DNA from: Beaufortia kweichowensis
Lineage: Eukaryota; Chordata; Actinopteri; Cypriniformes; Gastromyzontidae
Assembly (NCBI GenBank): GCA_019155185.1
Contig: CM032808.1
Coordinates: 4,062,755-4,126,754 of the forward strand
DNA length: 64,000 nucleotides
Direction of reading: 5' to 3'
The translations under genes and the position numbers were made by a program. Under the pieces are notes generated by a model, which was given only the letters and a program-made list of their open reading frames with translations, was not told where the DNA came from and ran no database searches. The number at the start of each line of letters is the position of its first letter. Within the stretch, counting starts at the first letter, position 1. Of the stretch, positions 46,093 through 57,935 are shown piece by piece.

Positions 46093-46727
46093 TGTCACCC
46101 GTTCACATTCACCGGACTTTTGAACTCCACCCGCCGCCATCTTGTAATTACCTGCACCTGCACCTGTTTGATTGGGACTATTTAAAGCTTGTGTTTTGTC
46201 TTTTACTTTGTCTGGTATTAACGTTTGTGGGGTATGTCACATGCCTGTTTTCTGTTCCTTTGTCTGATGTTTTGCTTATACCCGGATTTTTGCCTGTTGG
46301 ATGTGTTACCTGTATCCTTGAAATTTACCTGTTTGAGAAGTGTTTTGGAAACGTGTATCTCTATGCTCTAGTCTGTTTACCTGGATTTTTGCCTGTTGGA
46401 TTTGTACCCTGAATCATTGACGATTACCTGTTGGAAAGTGTTTTTTGGATACGTGTATCTCTATGCACCAGTATGTTACCTGGATGTTTGCCTGTTTCAC
46501 AGAGTCATTGAAGATTGTTTGTTAAGAATTTTTGGCTACGTAAGACTTTGTACCTTTTGTTTATTGAACCTGTTTTTTTCCCCTTTTTTGGATCATTACC
46601 TTTTTTCTGGATTTCTCTGTTGTGTTCTGCTCTGCATGCTCTATGAGACAGCACATTTTTGCTTCAGTAAACCAACCAGTTTTGAACTCTATCTAAGTGA
46701 CTCTGACTTGTTACTCAACCCATAACA
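46093..46727 (+). mobile_element. 5' LTR of the chromovirus with TATA and predicted R start
   Basis: The end is fixed by CTCAACCCATAACA, also found at the element's 3' end. A TATA-like TATTTAA (46,179-46,185) lies about 30 bases before GTCTGGTATT (46,210-46,219), the predicted transcript start. The 5' boundary rests on the TGTCAC motif shared with the other LTRs in the window and is less certain. Confidence 0.7.
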
Positions 46728-46783
46728 GAATACCAGACCAATAACATTTTTTAAACTATTTCAAGCAGTTTACTCACCGTCTC

Positions 46784-47620
46784 ATGTTTCCTCACCCATC
46801 ACTGGAAGCAACCCCGTCTGAAGCCGTCACGGAATTCCTGCACACCCTGTCACAGCACCTGAGCGCACATCATGTCAATCCCCCTCAGCCGGTAAGCACT
46901 GCATCCTCTGGCCATGCCAAACCGTTTCTCTGGGGCAGCGGAGGATTGCGGTGGTTTTATCCTGCAATCTCGATTAATTTTCAGAATGCAACCAAATCTC
47001 TATCCCTCAGATTCAACAAAGATCACGTTCATGATTAATCTGATGACAGGATCTGCACTGTGGTGGGCGCAGGGGTTCTGGGACTCGGGAGACCACGAGT
47101 CTTTCACCTGTGAAGACTTCATTTCACGTTTAAAGGAAGTTTTTGACCATTCTGCCTCTTCTCTCTCTATAGCTGATCAGTTATGCCGCATTCAACAGGG
47201 GAGATCGTCGGTGGCGGAATACGCTGTGCGGTTTCGGACTCTCGCAGCGGGAAGTGGCTGGAATCAGCCCGCCCTGCTGGCTGCTTATCGACAGGGTCTT
47301 TCTCTGGAAGTAAGAAGGCAGATGGTCATTTACGACGACACAGTCGAGCTCGAGTTTCATCCAACGATCCATTAGAATCTCTCAACGTATCACCCCATGT
47401 CAGCGTCCCGTTACTGATGCCTTCACCACCGCATCCTCGCTGCATCCAGTTCTGCCATCTGCACCGCTGCCAATCCCTCCAGCATCTGAACCCATGCAAA
47501 TTGATCAATTCCATATCTTTTGTGAGGAAAGGCAACGTCGAATCATAAACCACCTCTGTTTGTATTGTGGAATGGCTGGTCATCGTCTGTCCCAGTGCCC
47601 GGTGCGGCCCTCCCGACCAA
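46784..47620 (+). pseudogene. Chromovirus Gag with CCHC zinc knuckle
   Basis: Gag packages the element RNA into particles. The N-terminal part lies in one frame (46,784-46,920: SEAVTEFLHTLSQHL) and continues in another from about 46,914 (TGSALWWAQGFWD, YAVRFRTLAAGSGWN), a single-frame break. A further shift after about 47,345 precedes the nucleocapsid knuckle CLYCGMAGHRLSQC (47,557-47,598), a standard CX2CX4HX4C. The start codon is uncertain. Confidence 0.75.
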
Positions 47621-47626
47621 TGGTGA

Positions 47627-47929
47627 GTGATTCAGCCTCCCATTTCTAATACCTCTCTGACTCCACTAATTATCTCTTCTCCTCATCTCTCCATCCCAGC
47701 AAAAGCCCTAATTGACTCTGGAGCCGCTGGGAACTTCATGTCCCAGCGATTACTAAATCAATTGCATCTGTCAAGTCACCAAGTCAAAAATCCTCTCGTC
47801 ATTCACAACATCCTTGGAAAACTGTTGGGTCGGGGGTATGTGAGATCCCTTTCCCCCTGGTCACACTGCACTGTGACAATAACCGGAAGGAGGAGTTATC
47901 GCTATGGGTGCTGGAGGGTATCACGGTAG
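47627..47929 (+). pseudogene. Chromovirus aspartic protease region
   Basis: The frame contains the catalytic triad context ALIDSGAAGNFMS, typical of the retropepsin-like protease that cleaves Gag-Pol. It overlaps the end of Gag and runs out of frame before the RT start at about 47,908. Confidence 0.75.
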
Positions 47930-49316
47930 ACCTCGTCCTGGGACGCCCTTGGCTCAAGCTACACCGGCCCGAAATCTGTTGGGAGTCTGGACAGATCCTT
48001 CGCTGGGGAGATGCTTCGCAGAGCCGCAGGAAGAAGGCGTCGATCAGTTCACGTATCCAGTCTGTGGAACTCTCTCGTCCAGTCACGTCCTCACACTGCC
48101 CGGAGGGATCGACAGAGCAAAAGATTCCACCAGAATACCGGGCGTTCCAGGACGTGTTCAGCAAGCAACTTGCCTCGCATCTTCCTCCGCATCGGCCATG
48201 GGACTGTGCAATAGAGCTGCTGCCTGGGTCCACTCTACCCAAGGGACGTATCTATTCACTCTCGATCCCGGAACAACAGGCCATGGGTGAGTATATCGAG
48301 GAAGCGCTGAAACAAGGTTTCATCCAGCTATCCACTTCCCCTGCTGCATCCAGTTTTTTCTTCGTGGGTAAGAAGGATGGTGGGCTGCGGCCCTGCATTG
48401 ATTACCGTGCTCTAAATCAAGTGACTGTTAAATTCAAGTATCCATTGCCATTAATCCCCGCAGCAATCGAGCAACTCCAAGGAGCTACCCTCTTCACGAA
48501 ACTGGACCTCCAGAGCGCCTACAACCTTGTCCGCATCAGAGAGGGGGACGAGTGGAAAACGGCGTTTATTACTCCGGCGGGGCACTTCGAATATCGAGTT
48601 ATGCCCTTCGGGTTGGTCAATGCCCCAGCAGTCTTTCAAAATCTGATGAACGAAGTATTCAGAGACATGCTAGATCAGTTTGTAATCATATATATTGATG
48701 ATATTTTGATCTATTCCAGGACCACCGCCGAACATCAGCAACACATCCAGCTCGTCCTCCAACGTCTATGTGAACATCAGCTGTTCCTTAAACTAGAGAA
48801 GTGCGAATTTCACCTATCCGAGGTCCAGTTTCTTGGGTACATTAATTCCTCGGGGGTGCGTATGGAGAAGGACAAAGTCGAAGCAGTCCGATCCTGGCCT
48901 CAGCCCACCAGCATCAAAGGTCTGCAGCGGTTCCTTGGATTCGCCAACTTCTACCATCGTTTCATCAACCAGTACAGCTCCAAGTGCTCACCTCTCACCG
49001 CCCTCCTCCGTAATCACCCTACCTGACTCAAATGGACTCCCGAAGCCGCTGCAGCCTTTGAGCTCCTGAAGGACACAGTCAGCACGGCACCAAGCCTCCG
49101 ACACCCATCCCCTTATCTCCCGTTTGTCGTGGAGGTTGACGCCTCCACTTCCGGAGTAGGTGCCGTGTTGTCCCAGCAGCAGGGGAATCCATCTCGACTC
49201 CACCCATGTGCCTACTTCTCGAAGAAGCTATCCCCGGCGGAGCAGAACTATGACATCGGCAACCGAGAACTCCTGGCCATCAAGCTCGCGCTCGAGGAAT
49301 GGAGGCACTGGCTGTA
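47908..49316 (+). pseudogene. Chromovirus reverse transcriptase and RNase H
   Basis: Copies element RNA into DNA. The longest frame (47,908-49,026) has the RT fingers motif FFVGKKDGGLRPCIDYRALN, the LDLQSAYN region, MPFGLVNAPAVFQ and the active site YIDDILIYS. An in-frame TGA at 49,024 interrupts what would otherwise continue into RNase H (VEVDASTSGVGAVLSQ near 49,132; NRELLAIKLALEEWRHWL near 49,260). A TAG at 49,314-49,316 then closes the frame. Both stops look like single-base decay. Confidence 0.88.
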
Positions 49317-52300
49317 GGGAGCCAAATACCCATTTGTTGTACACACAGATCACAAGAAGCAAAAATACTAAATCCCTGTCAAGCTCGTTGGGCTCTGTTC
49401 TTCACCCGGTTCAATTTCACTGTGACATATCGCCCAGGAAGCAAGAATAGTAAAGCCGGCGCTCTATCAAGATTACACACTCCTGACTCAGACCCCTCTC
49501 CGCCAGAGCCGATCCTCCCTCCAGCCATGGTTGTCTCCCCCATTCACTGGGAGATCGAGCGTATCTGCAGGAGTCTGGAAGATCAGCCTTCTCCACCGGG
49601 AGGTCCAGAAGGGAGACAGTTTGTTCCAGAAGACCTAAGACTCTCCCTGATGGACTCAGCCCATTCGGTTCCGGGATCGGGACACCCAGGTCAGCAGCGA
49701 ACCCTCTCGCTGATCTCCCCCCGGTACTGGTGGCCCGGCATGAAGCAGGATATCTCCCGGTTTGTAAACAGCTGCTCAGTCTGCGCCATATCAAAAGTTC
49801 CCCGTCGACTACCCCAGGGTAAACTCCTGCCTCTGCCTGTGCCACAACGCCCATGGTCACATATTGCGGTAGACTTCATGTCAGATCTCCCTGCCTCAGA
49901 CGGTCACAAATGTATCCTGGTGGTAGTCGACTGTTTCTCCAAAGCCTGTAAATTTATCCCCCTGTCAGCCTTACCCACAGCCTTTATCACTGCCGAATCC
50001 CTGTTCCAGCACATTTTCCGTCATTTTGGTATTCCGGAGGATATCGTCTCAGACCGTGGCCCCCAGTTAATTTCTCACGTCTGGAAGGAGTTCTTCAAGC
50101 TCCTGGGGGTCACGGTGAGTCTCACCTCCGGGTACCACCCTCAAGCCAATGGCCAGACTGAGCGTAAGATCCAGGAAATCGGGAGATACCTGCGATCCTA
50201 CTTCAGTCACCATCAGCACAGCTGCCACCGGTTCCTCCCATGGGCGGAATACGCGCAAAACTCTCTCCGTCAAGATTCCACCAAACTCACCCCGTTTCAG
50301 TGTATGCTCGGTGTAGAGACTTGGCCGGGCCAAATGTTGGATTTCTTTAAGGGATCATAAAGTTACAACCAACAACATATTCCTACGGGGGAAGTCAACA
50401 CCAGAACCCCTTTTGGCTCCAGAAAGTCTGGGTTAAGTGATGACCTGCCGGTTGTTACTTAACTCAGGAGGACAGTTATGGTACCTCTCTGGCCTTCCCC
50501 AGAGAGGGTAACCCCCAGCTCAACTCCTGAGATTCTCCAGGCCCCTGGAGATTTGCAGAGAGGACTAGAGAAGTACATTCCAAACACCTCAAAGAGACTC
50601 TTTAGGATGAGCGGGACAAAACTGCCCAATTTGTATCTATATATATATATATATATATATCTATGTGTGTATTCCTCCATAATCACGTGATACCCTGCCA
50701 TAGTTATTGCATGCATTTCAGTGTCATTGAAGTTTAACTTTTATGTCATGACAGATGAATGAATAACTATTGTTCTTACTTCACTTCTCTCTCGTGTGTG
50801 GTATCAAAATGATCCACAAATTATTTCCCTAAATAATGATGCACAGTACATAGTCATTATGTGCATCATACTCAATTTGCAATAAGTTTATGTGTTCGTG
50901 CAAACAGGACATAAACCGTACCTGTGTAAATCATTTGTCACAGAGAAGGACAAAGAGATTTCTCCCGCGCAACCACGTCCTTTTGCCATTGGTCAAAAGA
51001 CCTGACCGGGGCGTGACCGTTGTGCCTTTAAGACCACAATGCATCGAACAACTCATCGCTCAGAAACTTGGAATCTCTCCAAAACTTCGTGGGACCTGCC
51101 CTTCTTCAGGACAGCTTTTCCGGCAATCTTACTTCGGCAGACTTCGACACTTCTCGCGAAACTTCGCTCTCCGAACGGACTTCGCGAATCCACGGACACT
51201 CTCTCTCTCTTTCTCTCCAGCACCAGGATTCAACAGCTTAAGCCACTGCCCTTTGCTACAAAGGTGAACTTTTTGTAGAGAAAAACCCGGTGGTTGTGTC
51301 CTGCTGATTTAATATGCCATTCTTTACTCTTTACTCTAATTTTTCTATGCTTTATCTTGTGTGAATGTGTATGTGTTTGTGTTTGTGTTAGTCAATCCAT
51401 ATCATATCTCAGTAGCTTAGTTAATAAATATTCATTTGTATTCACTCATGATTGTCTCTGCTTAATGCTCATAACACATCCCTTAAACTGTGCGATACTG
51501 TTACCGGCTCCGTATGTATTACTGTATTGGGCATGGACCGTTGTTAATCAAGGCCAGAAGAATAACGTGTTTATTGTACCAGGTAATGCTACAAAATACA
51601 TATAGTTAATAGTCTTTATCTGTAGGTATTTCCATTTGAGCCACAAGTAATTATAACCTGAAACTGAACCGTGTTTTAAATAACACCGTCTTAGTTTCAC
51701 AATAACTAGTAGAGATGCTGGAGAGTGTTTTAAATAACACCATCCCCACAGAATCGCTACATCGGATACCAACCACCCCTGTTCCCATGGACAGAGGAAC
51801 CCTCCTCGGTGCCAGCTGTTGGTCACTGGTTCCGGACCAGCGAGAGGGTCTGGAACTCCGCCCATGTCAACCTGCAAGCAGCAGTGCGCAGAGAGAAGAC
51901 TCAAGCTGACCAGCGACGAGCCCCAACTCCCACGTTCCATCCTGGTCAGCTGGTCTGGCTGTCTACCAAAGACATTCGTCTGCACCTGCCCTGCAAAACA
52001 CTCAGCCCCAAGTTCATCGGTCCATTTCCCATTCAAAAACAAATTAATGCAGTGACTTACCGGCTTCAGCTTCCCTCTTCATACCGTCTGGCCCCCTCCT
52101 TCCATGTCTCTCTGTTGAAACCCTTTGTTAACCCTGTTTTGTCTTCTCCCACAGAATCCGATGCTGAGGGCTTGCCACCATCCACCCCTCCTCCTCCTCC
52201 GCCTGTAGATGCTGATGGTGATATCTACCGGGTCCGTAAGATTATGCAGTCTCGTCGGCTGGCCGGGCGTCTCCAGTACCTCGTAGACTGGGAAGGGTAT

Positions 52301-52413
52301 GGTCCAGAGGAGCGATGCTGGACCCCCCGGTTGGACATTCTTGATCCATCTCTGCTGGAGGATTTCCACCACCTTCACCCAGATCAGCCTGCACCCAGAC
52401 CACGAGGTCGTTG
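49299..52413 (+). pseudogene. Chromovirus integrase with C-terminal chromodomain, interrupted
   Basis: Inserts element cDNA into chromatin. The N-terminal HHCC zinc-binding domain (GHPGQQRT to SCSVC) and the DD35E core (VDFMSDLP, SDRGPQLI, NGQTERKIQE) lie in the first segment, up to 50,311. The frame is then broken by a 1,450-bp solo LTR and resumes at 51,762 with the SH3-like DNA-binding region (FHPGQLVWLSTKDIRL, LSPKFIGPFPI). It ends in a chromodomain (YRVRKIMQSRRL, YLVDWEGYGPEERCW), which targets histone marks in chromoviruses. Confidence 0.88.
50312..51761 (+). mobile_element. 1,450-bp solo LTR inside the integrase
   Basis: Starts TGTAGAGAC and ends GCTACA, with terminal inverted TGTAG/CTACA, and is flanked by a perfect 4-bp target duplication TCGG (50,308-50,311 and 51,762-51,765). 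The integrase reading frame is restored when the insert and one TCGG are ignored. It contains an AATAAA-like motif near 51,424 and CT-rich sequence near 51,200, and no coding frame of note. Length, TG...CA ends and a 4-bp duplication suggest an endogenous retrovirus-like LTR; the family is not identified. Confidence 0.8.
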
Positions 52414-52605
52414 AAGATTGTTTGTTAAGAAGTTTTGGCTACGTAAGACTTTGTACCTTTTGTTTATTGAACCTGTTTTTTTTCCCCTTTTTTGGATCAT
52501 TACCTTTTTTCTGGATTTCTTTGTGTTCTGCTCTGCATGCGCATTTTTGCTTCAGTAAACCAACCAGTTTTGAACTCTAAATGACTCGTTACTCAACCCA
52601 TAACA
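52409..52605 (+). mobile_element. Truncated 3' LTR of the chromovirus
   Basis: TTGAAGATTGTTTGTTAAGA onward matches 46,506-46,727 of the 5' LTR and ends CCATAACA. It is fused directly to the end of the chromodomain frame, so the first two thirds of the LTR and the polypurine tract have been deleted. Confidence 0.85.
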
Positions 52606-54623
52606 ATCATGTTCTTTTGTCGTTTATTCTGCCATTTTCAAATATTATGTAAAAATAAACCCATTATTATAAATCAATCTGTCTGTTTTTTTCATGAATC
52701 AAAGACTGGTGTACAGTAGTTAAACAGTTGAAGTCATATATAGCGAACCGTAAACTGACTGACATTGAACGCATCTATAACTCGCTATGCAGTTACAAGA
52801 CACAGACATTTGCTTACTTAAGAGAGTGAATAAAAATTAATTATATATAATGTGGTAGATGTGTTTTTAATTTAACAGGGCCATGGGTGCAAGGAAGTTG
52901 TCTTGGGCAGTCGTCCATTTAGCATCACCAGGATGGGCATCAGGTGGGGCAGGACTGTTATGAGCACTGTTGTGCCAGCTGGAACTCATTCCTCGGGAAC
53001 CCTCGGAAAAGGGAGAGGGGGATAGAGAGAGCGAGAAGGAGAGAGGAGGAGAGAGAGAGAAGGGGACAAAACAGACTAACATTAGCGTAGTGGGCGTTCA
53101 TATGTAATGTATGCAATCATATGTGATACCATATGCAATGTGTAATATGTATGTGTGCCCGGTTCCGGTTGAGCTAACTATTGCGTCCTTGGGGAGTTAG
53201 GATCTGAAATTAGGTGAATGCGTGGCTAAACTTGCGAGTGTACTTGCAGTACAAAACGAATAAACTAGTAGATTGTTGAGAGTATGCATCAAAGTTTACT
53301 TTCATAAACTAATCTTTTACTACAAGTATTACAATAGTAAACTACTAGTATACTCATTAGTGCACTTGGAGTATACATGGAAAACGTAATTGTGCACTAG
53401 TTATGCACATAAAGTTCACTACTATTACACTTATAGTACACTTAAAAGTATACATCTATATACAAAGAGTGTGCCAATTTAGTCCCAAGCTGTATTCAAA
53501 TAGTACATCTACAAGTATACTACTAGTACACAGATGTTAGTATACTCACTATACTTCAATCGGCAATCAGCTTCTGCATTACAAAAAAGAGTTTTGATGA
53601 ACATAACATGAACAGTTTATAGAATGTCATTGTTCCCATATTTAATATGGGCAAAACAATGTTAAACTATTGTTCTTTAAGAAGGAAAAAAGATTAATTA
53701 TTTGTTACATTTTTTACATTTTATTCTTTTATATTTATGTTTTGGGACAGTGCATTTAAGTGAAATGAAACATCCAGGTCAAACTCTCTGAATTGTAAGG
53801 CATATATATCTTTGATTTTATTTTAGTTTGCACTTCCATCTAAATAATGTACACACAAAGTTTAAAACATCAACACAATTTAAAATGAATTTTTTATGAT
53901 TAACCTCTTAATTTTTACTGTTTTGTTTGGTAAAATAAAAGTAAAACATACGTAGTAATTTTTCACCTTCTTATTTTGGTTTAATATTTAATGAATAATT
54001 ACTGTACATGTTTAAACATGCAAACGCACATGGATTTGATCTAAATGCCGTTGTGAAATACTAACTGACAAATGATGTGCATTCACATAAGCCTGAGAAC
54101 CTACTGTCATCCAAGCAGACTATAAAACAATGAACCCACAAGAGTTTAAATTAGAGGGCAGACATGGTCAGCAAAAGTCTGAGAGTTATATACACAGTAT
54201 CACAGAGAAAGTGATAGTCACATTTTATATTGTGGATGTCTCGTCTTCTCTTTGGGCATTAGTGCACACTCAATAAATTTTGCCTAAAATATAAGACCAA
54301 AAAGAAAGGTTGTTAAACCAAACAAGAAAAAAGGCAGCTTTTAAAAAATGTGATGTAGAATGTGTCTATCCCACACAGGGGAAACAGTCTCACAGTTTTA
54401 TTTTTAGTATTTATCCAGGCAAATAGAAAAAAGTGCCGCCAACTTTTCTTTTTGTCTGTAAGACATCCCTAAATACAGCTCTGCTGGAACATGGTGTCAG
54501 CACACAAAGGATAACATGGAGGTAAGAGCAAACATCAACAGATTTATTGCAGGACAAGCACACCAGACACCTCAGAGGAATGCAGGTATTAAGTCCATTA
54601 ACTTAGCATGAGCCAATAATGAT
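52606..54623. other. Intergenic sequence with repeat fragments
   Basis: Bases 52,880-53,100 (ATGGGCATCAGGTGGGGCAG; ACAGACTAACATTAGCGTAG) look like a fragment of the dispersed repeat at 37,370-38,310. Bases 53,220-53,560 hold many copies of AGTATAC/GTATACT-type palindromes. The rest is AT-rich and unrecognised. Confidence 0.45.
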
Positions 54624-57440
54624 AGTTCCCTTTCTGTCGGTCACTCGACGAGAACCTATTACATCCAATTTGAATTTCAAAGCACCAATGAACTTGGCGA
54701 ATGGAATTTGCATGCCATTCTCCTCCCCGTACATACAGGTATAAAAGGAAGATGGCGTGCTCTATTCAAACAGCTTTTTGTTCTTCGGAGCCTATGAAGC
54801 TTACTTATTCAAAGAAGATTTCCATTTGGTATCCTGTTGGTGTAACGACACGTGCAGCGGATCGTTCTCTCCTGATATCATCCCCTGGGCGCTTCAACAG
54901 ACCAAACCCATTGGGCAAGGTTTGGAGACACCGTGGAGGACTTCTCTCAGCAGTTCTCGGCAGTAAAGAAGCAGACGGAGGCCATCAAACACATCCTTCC
55001 CCTGCGTGGCCCAGCCACCTTCAGACCGTCGCGTTCCTGCTCGGCGTCTGCTCCCAAGCAGCCTCTTCCTCCTGCGCTGCCGGCCCTGGCTCCAGCAACA
55101 TCAGAGCACGCAGAGTCGGCCCCCAAGAAGGCACCAACACCGTGTCCGGATTCCGGCGAGACAGTCCTCTTCCCGCCACACCCTCAGCCGGGCCCGGCAC
55201 GGGGTCCGGTACCGCATTCTCAATAAAAGAGCAGTTTCCTATCTCCCTGGGCCATTCTTTCTTTCTGTCAAGGACGCAGACCCTCTGCCTCCCTGCACAA
55301 ATCTGGCGAGGACACACAGCCTCTCCGCTCGCCCACTCAGCATGATTTCTCCCCTCTTCAGAGCCTTCCCGGATGTGGGAGTGTTCGAGCTGTTCACGAA
55401 CCACCTCCTGGCACAATGAAGCAGGTCGTTCCGCTAATGCCATTCGCACGGTGCCTAGTGGCATGGTCCATGCTTCCCAGCCTGTCGTGGTGGCTCCTGC
55501 GAACAGTCCGTCTCGGCTACACCTTTCAGTTCGCCAAGCACCCGCCCAAGTTTTGTGGCCAAGTTTCTCTTGGCAAAACAGGCTATACAACCCGTCCCTC
55601 CAGCTGAGATGTCCACCTGGTTTTACAGCCCGTACTTCATTGTGCCCAAGAAGGGAGGGGGTCTGTACCCCATCCTGGACCTGCGCATCCTGAACAAATA
55701 TCTCAACAGGATGCCCTTCAGGATGATCACACAGAGGCGCATTCTGACATCCATACAAATTCAGGATTCATTCTCCTTCGACAAAAACTCTTCCTGCGGT
55801 TTGTTTTTGAGGGGAAGGCATATCAGTACAGGGTCCTCCCCTTCAGTCTGTCCCTGTCCCCCCGCGTCTTCACCAAAGTCGCCTGACGTCACTCAGACGC
55901 AACACTGCGGTCTCTCTCAAACACTTCCAGAGGCTCCTGGGGTACATGGCATCTTTGGCGGCCGTGGATGCCGCTCGGGTTGAAACCGCTCCAACACTGG
56001 CTTCGTGCTCGGGTCCCGAGGCAGGCATGGCACACAGGCGTGCACCGTGTTTTGATAAAACCGGAGTGCCGCCGCACACTCAACCCTTGGTCCAGCCTCC
56101 ACTTCCTCAGGGCCGGGGTGCTTTTGGGGCAAGTGTTGAGGTGTGTGGTAGTCACCACGGACGCCTCCAAGTTGGGTTGGGGTGCAGTGTGCAACGGGCA
56201 TGCAATTTCAGGTCACTGGCTGCATTGGCACATCAACTACCTGGAGTTGATGGCTGTTCTCCTGGCACTCAGATGTCTTGGACCTCTGGTGCAGGGCAAG
56301 CATATGTTAGTCCGCTCAGACAACACTGCTGCTGTGGCCTACATCAACCATCAAGGCGGTGTATGCTCATGGTTGATGTCGCAACTAGCCCGTCGCCTCC
56401 TCCTGTGGAGTCAGCAGACACTGAAATCTCTGCGAGCCACTCATATCCCAGGCAGCCTGAACTGCGCAGCCGCGACAGTCGCTGCCCAGAGGAGATTGGA
56501 GATTCCACCTCGAGGTGGTCCAGCTGATTTGGGAGAAATTCGGCGAAGCTCAGGTGGACCTTTTCGCTTCATCTGAGAATGCCCAATGCCCCCTTTGGTA
56601 CTCCCTGACCGCGGCTCCCCTTGGCACAGGTGCCCTGATGCACAGCTGGCCACGGGACAAGCGGAAGTAAGCCTTCCCCCCAGTGAGCCTCATTGCTCAG
56701 CTTTTAAACAAGGTCAGGGCAGAGGAACATCAAGTCCTGCTCGCTGCGCCGTTCTGGCCCAACCAGACTTGTTTCTCAGAGCTCACACCTCTGACAACAG
56801 TACCCCCTGGCCGATTCCCCTGAGGAAGGACCTTCTTCTCAGGGGCGGGGCACGTGTTGGCACCCGAGGCTCAACCTGTGGAGACTCCATGTCTGGCTTC
56901 TGGACAGGACGAGAAAGAGCTAGCCAGGCTGCCTCCGGCGGTGGTTAACACCATCGCCCAGGCAAGAGCCCCTTCTTCCAGGCGGCTCTTCGCCCTCAAG
57001 TGGCATCTCTTCTCATCCTGGTGTACCTTGCACAAAGAGGACCCATGGTTGCAAGCCAACCTGTCCCTGTCCACCTTGAAAGTGTATGTGGTCACGATTG
57101 CCGCCCATCACGATACCATCTCAGGTAGTTCATTAGGACGACATAACCTGATCAGCAGGTTCCTTAGGGGCGCGAGGAGGTATTATTCACCTAGACCACG
57201 CCACTTCCCTTCTTAGGATCTCTCTGTGGTCCTCACAGGCCTTTAGAGAGCCCCTGGGAGAAGCCACGCTCTCTCATCGAGGACCACTCTCCTGGTGGCA
57301 CTCACCTCTATCAAGAGACCTGCATGCACTCTCTGTGTCCCAGGAGCGCCTGGAGTTCAGGACGGCCGACTCTCACGTGATCCTGAGCCCAACACCTTTG
57401 CACGGTTTTACAACCTCAGTGTCGAGCCAGTGTCAGCCCA
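54624..57440 (+). mobile_element. DIRS-like tyrosine-recombinase retrotransposon, disabled
   Basis: The 5' terminus TTCCCTTTCTGTCGGTCACT is characteristic of fish DIRS elements and is followed by a TATA-like GTATAAAAGG (near 54,739). Pieces in order: Pro/Ala-rich Gag C-terminus (54,933-55,230), RT (MSTWFYSPYFIVPKKGGGL near 55,610), RNase H (VRSDNTAAVAYINHQGG near 56,310) with LKSLRATHIPGSLN, then the tyrosine recombinase (ARAPSSRRLFALKWHLFSSW near 56,965; TFARFYNLSVEP near 57,390). Frameshifts separate them and a central part of the recombinase is deleted. The 3' end is not seen. Confidence 0.82.
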
Positions 57441-57935
57441 TGTCCTCCACCATTAACACCGGATGGCTGACTGGCCTGGCGTATCGCTTAGATTACATGC
57501 TACTCCTCTCTTTAGATGAGTCATGCGCTACTCCGCCAACATCTCCCCCCTCTGGGGTAACTGGGTTAGCATTAGGGGATCGCCAGCGCCTGGGGCAGAA
57601 GGAGTGATAGGGTTAGTGCATGGGATGGCAAAATGTGGGATGGATTCCACACTATGCAGGGAGTTGCAGTTGGTATGTGACTTTGTTGATTTGTCTTATG
57701 GTGCGTTCACACAAGACGCGAATGAAGCGTTAAGCGCGAGTGATTTACATGTTAAGTCAATGCAAAGACGCGAATAGACATCCTGCGGCGCGAATTGAGC
57801 GTTTTGGGTGTTTGACGCGCGAATTGCGCGAGTTGAAAAATCTGAACTTCGGCGAATTCCGCGCCCGCGTTAACCAATCAGGAACTTGCTCTAGTAGTGA
57901 CGTGATTACGAGCGGAGGCAGAAATCAGAAACAAC

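Larger units (their letters stand above)
46093..52605 (+). mobile_element. Chromodomain Ty3/gypsy retrotransposon, disabled
   Basis: The domain order Gag, zinc knuckle, aspartic protease, RT, RNase H, integrase, chromodomain identifies a Ty3/gypsy chromovirus. The 5' LTR is about 46,093-46,727, starting TGTCACCCG and ending CCATAACA. The 3' LTR survives only as 52,409-52,605, matching the last third of the 5' LTR, and no matching target duplication was found. The coding region has frameshifts in Gag, an in-frame TGA after the RT, a TAG after RNase H and a solo LTR in the integrase, so the copy is dead. Confidence 0.9.

Noticed and set aside
46088..52610. Target-site duplication for the chromovirus
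   Set aside because: The flanks GTTCC and ATCAT do not match. The 5' boundary or a later rearrangement is uncertain.
55021..55758. 245-codon minus-strand frame
   Set aside because: It is antisense to GC-rich DIRS Gag and RT sequence, and the plus strand carries the recognisable domains.
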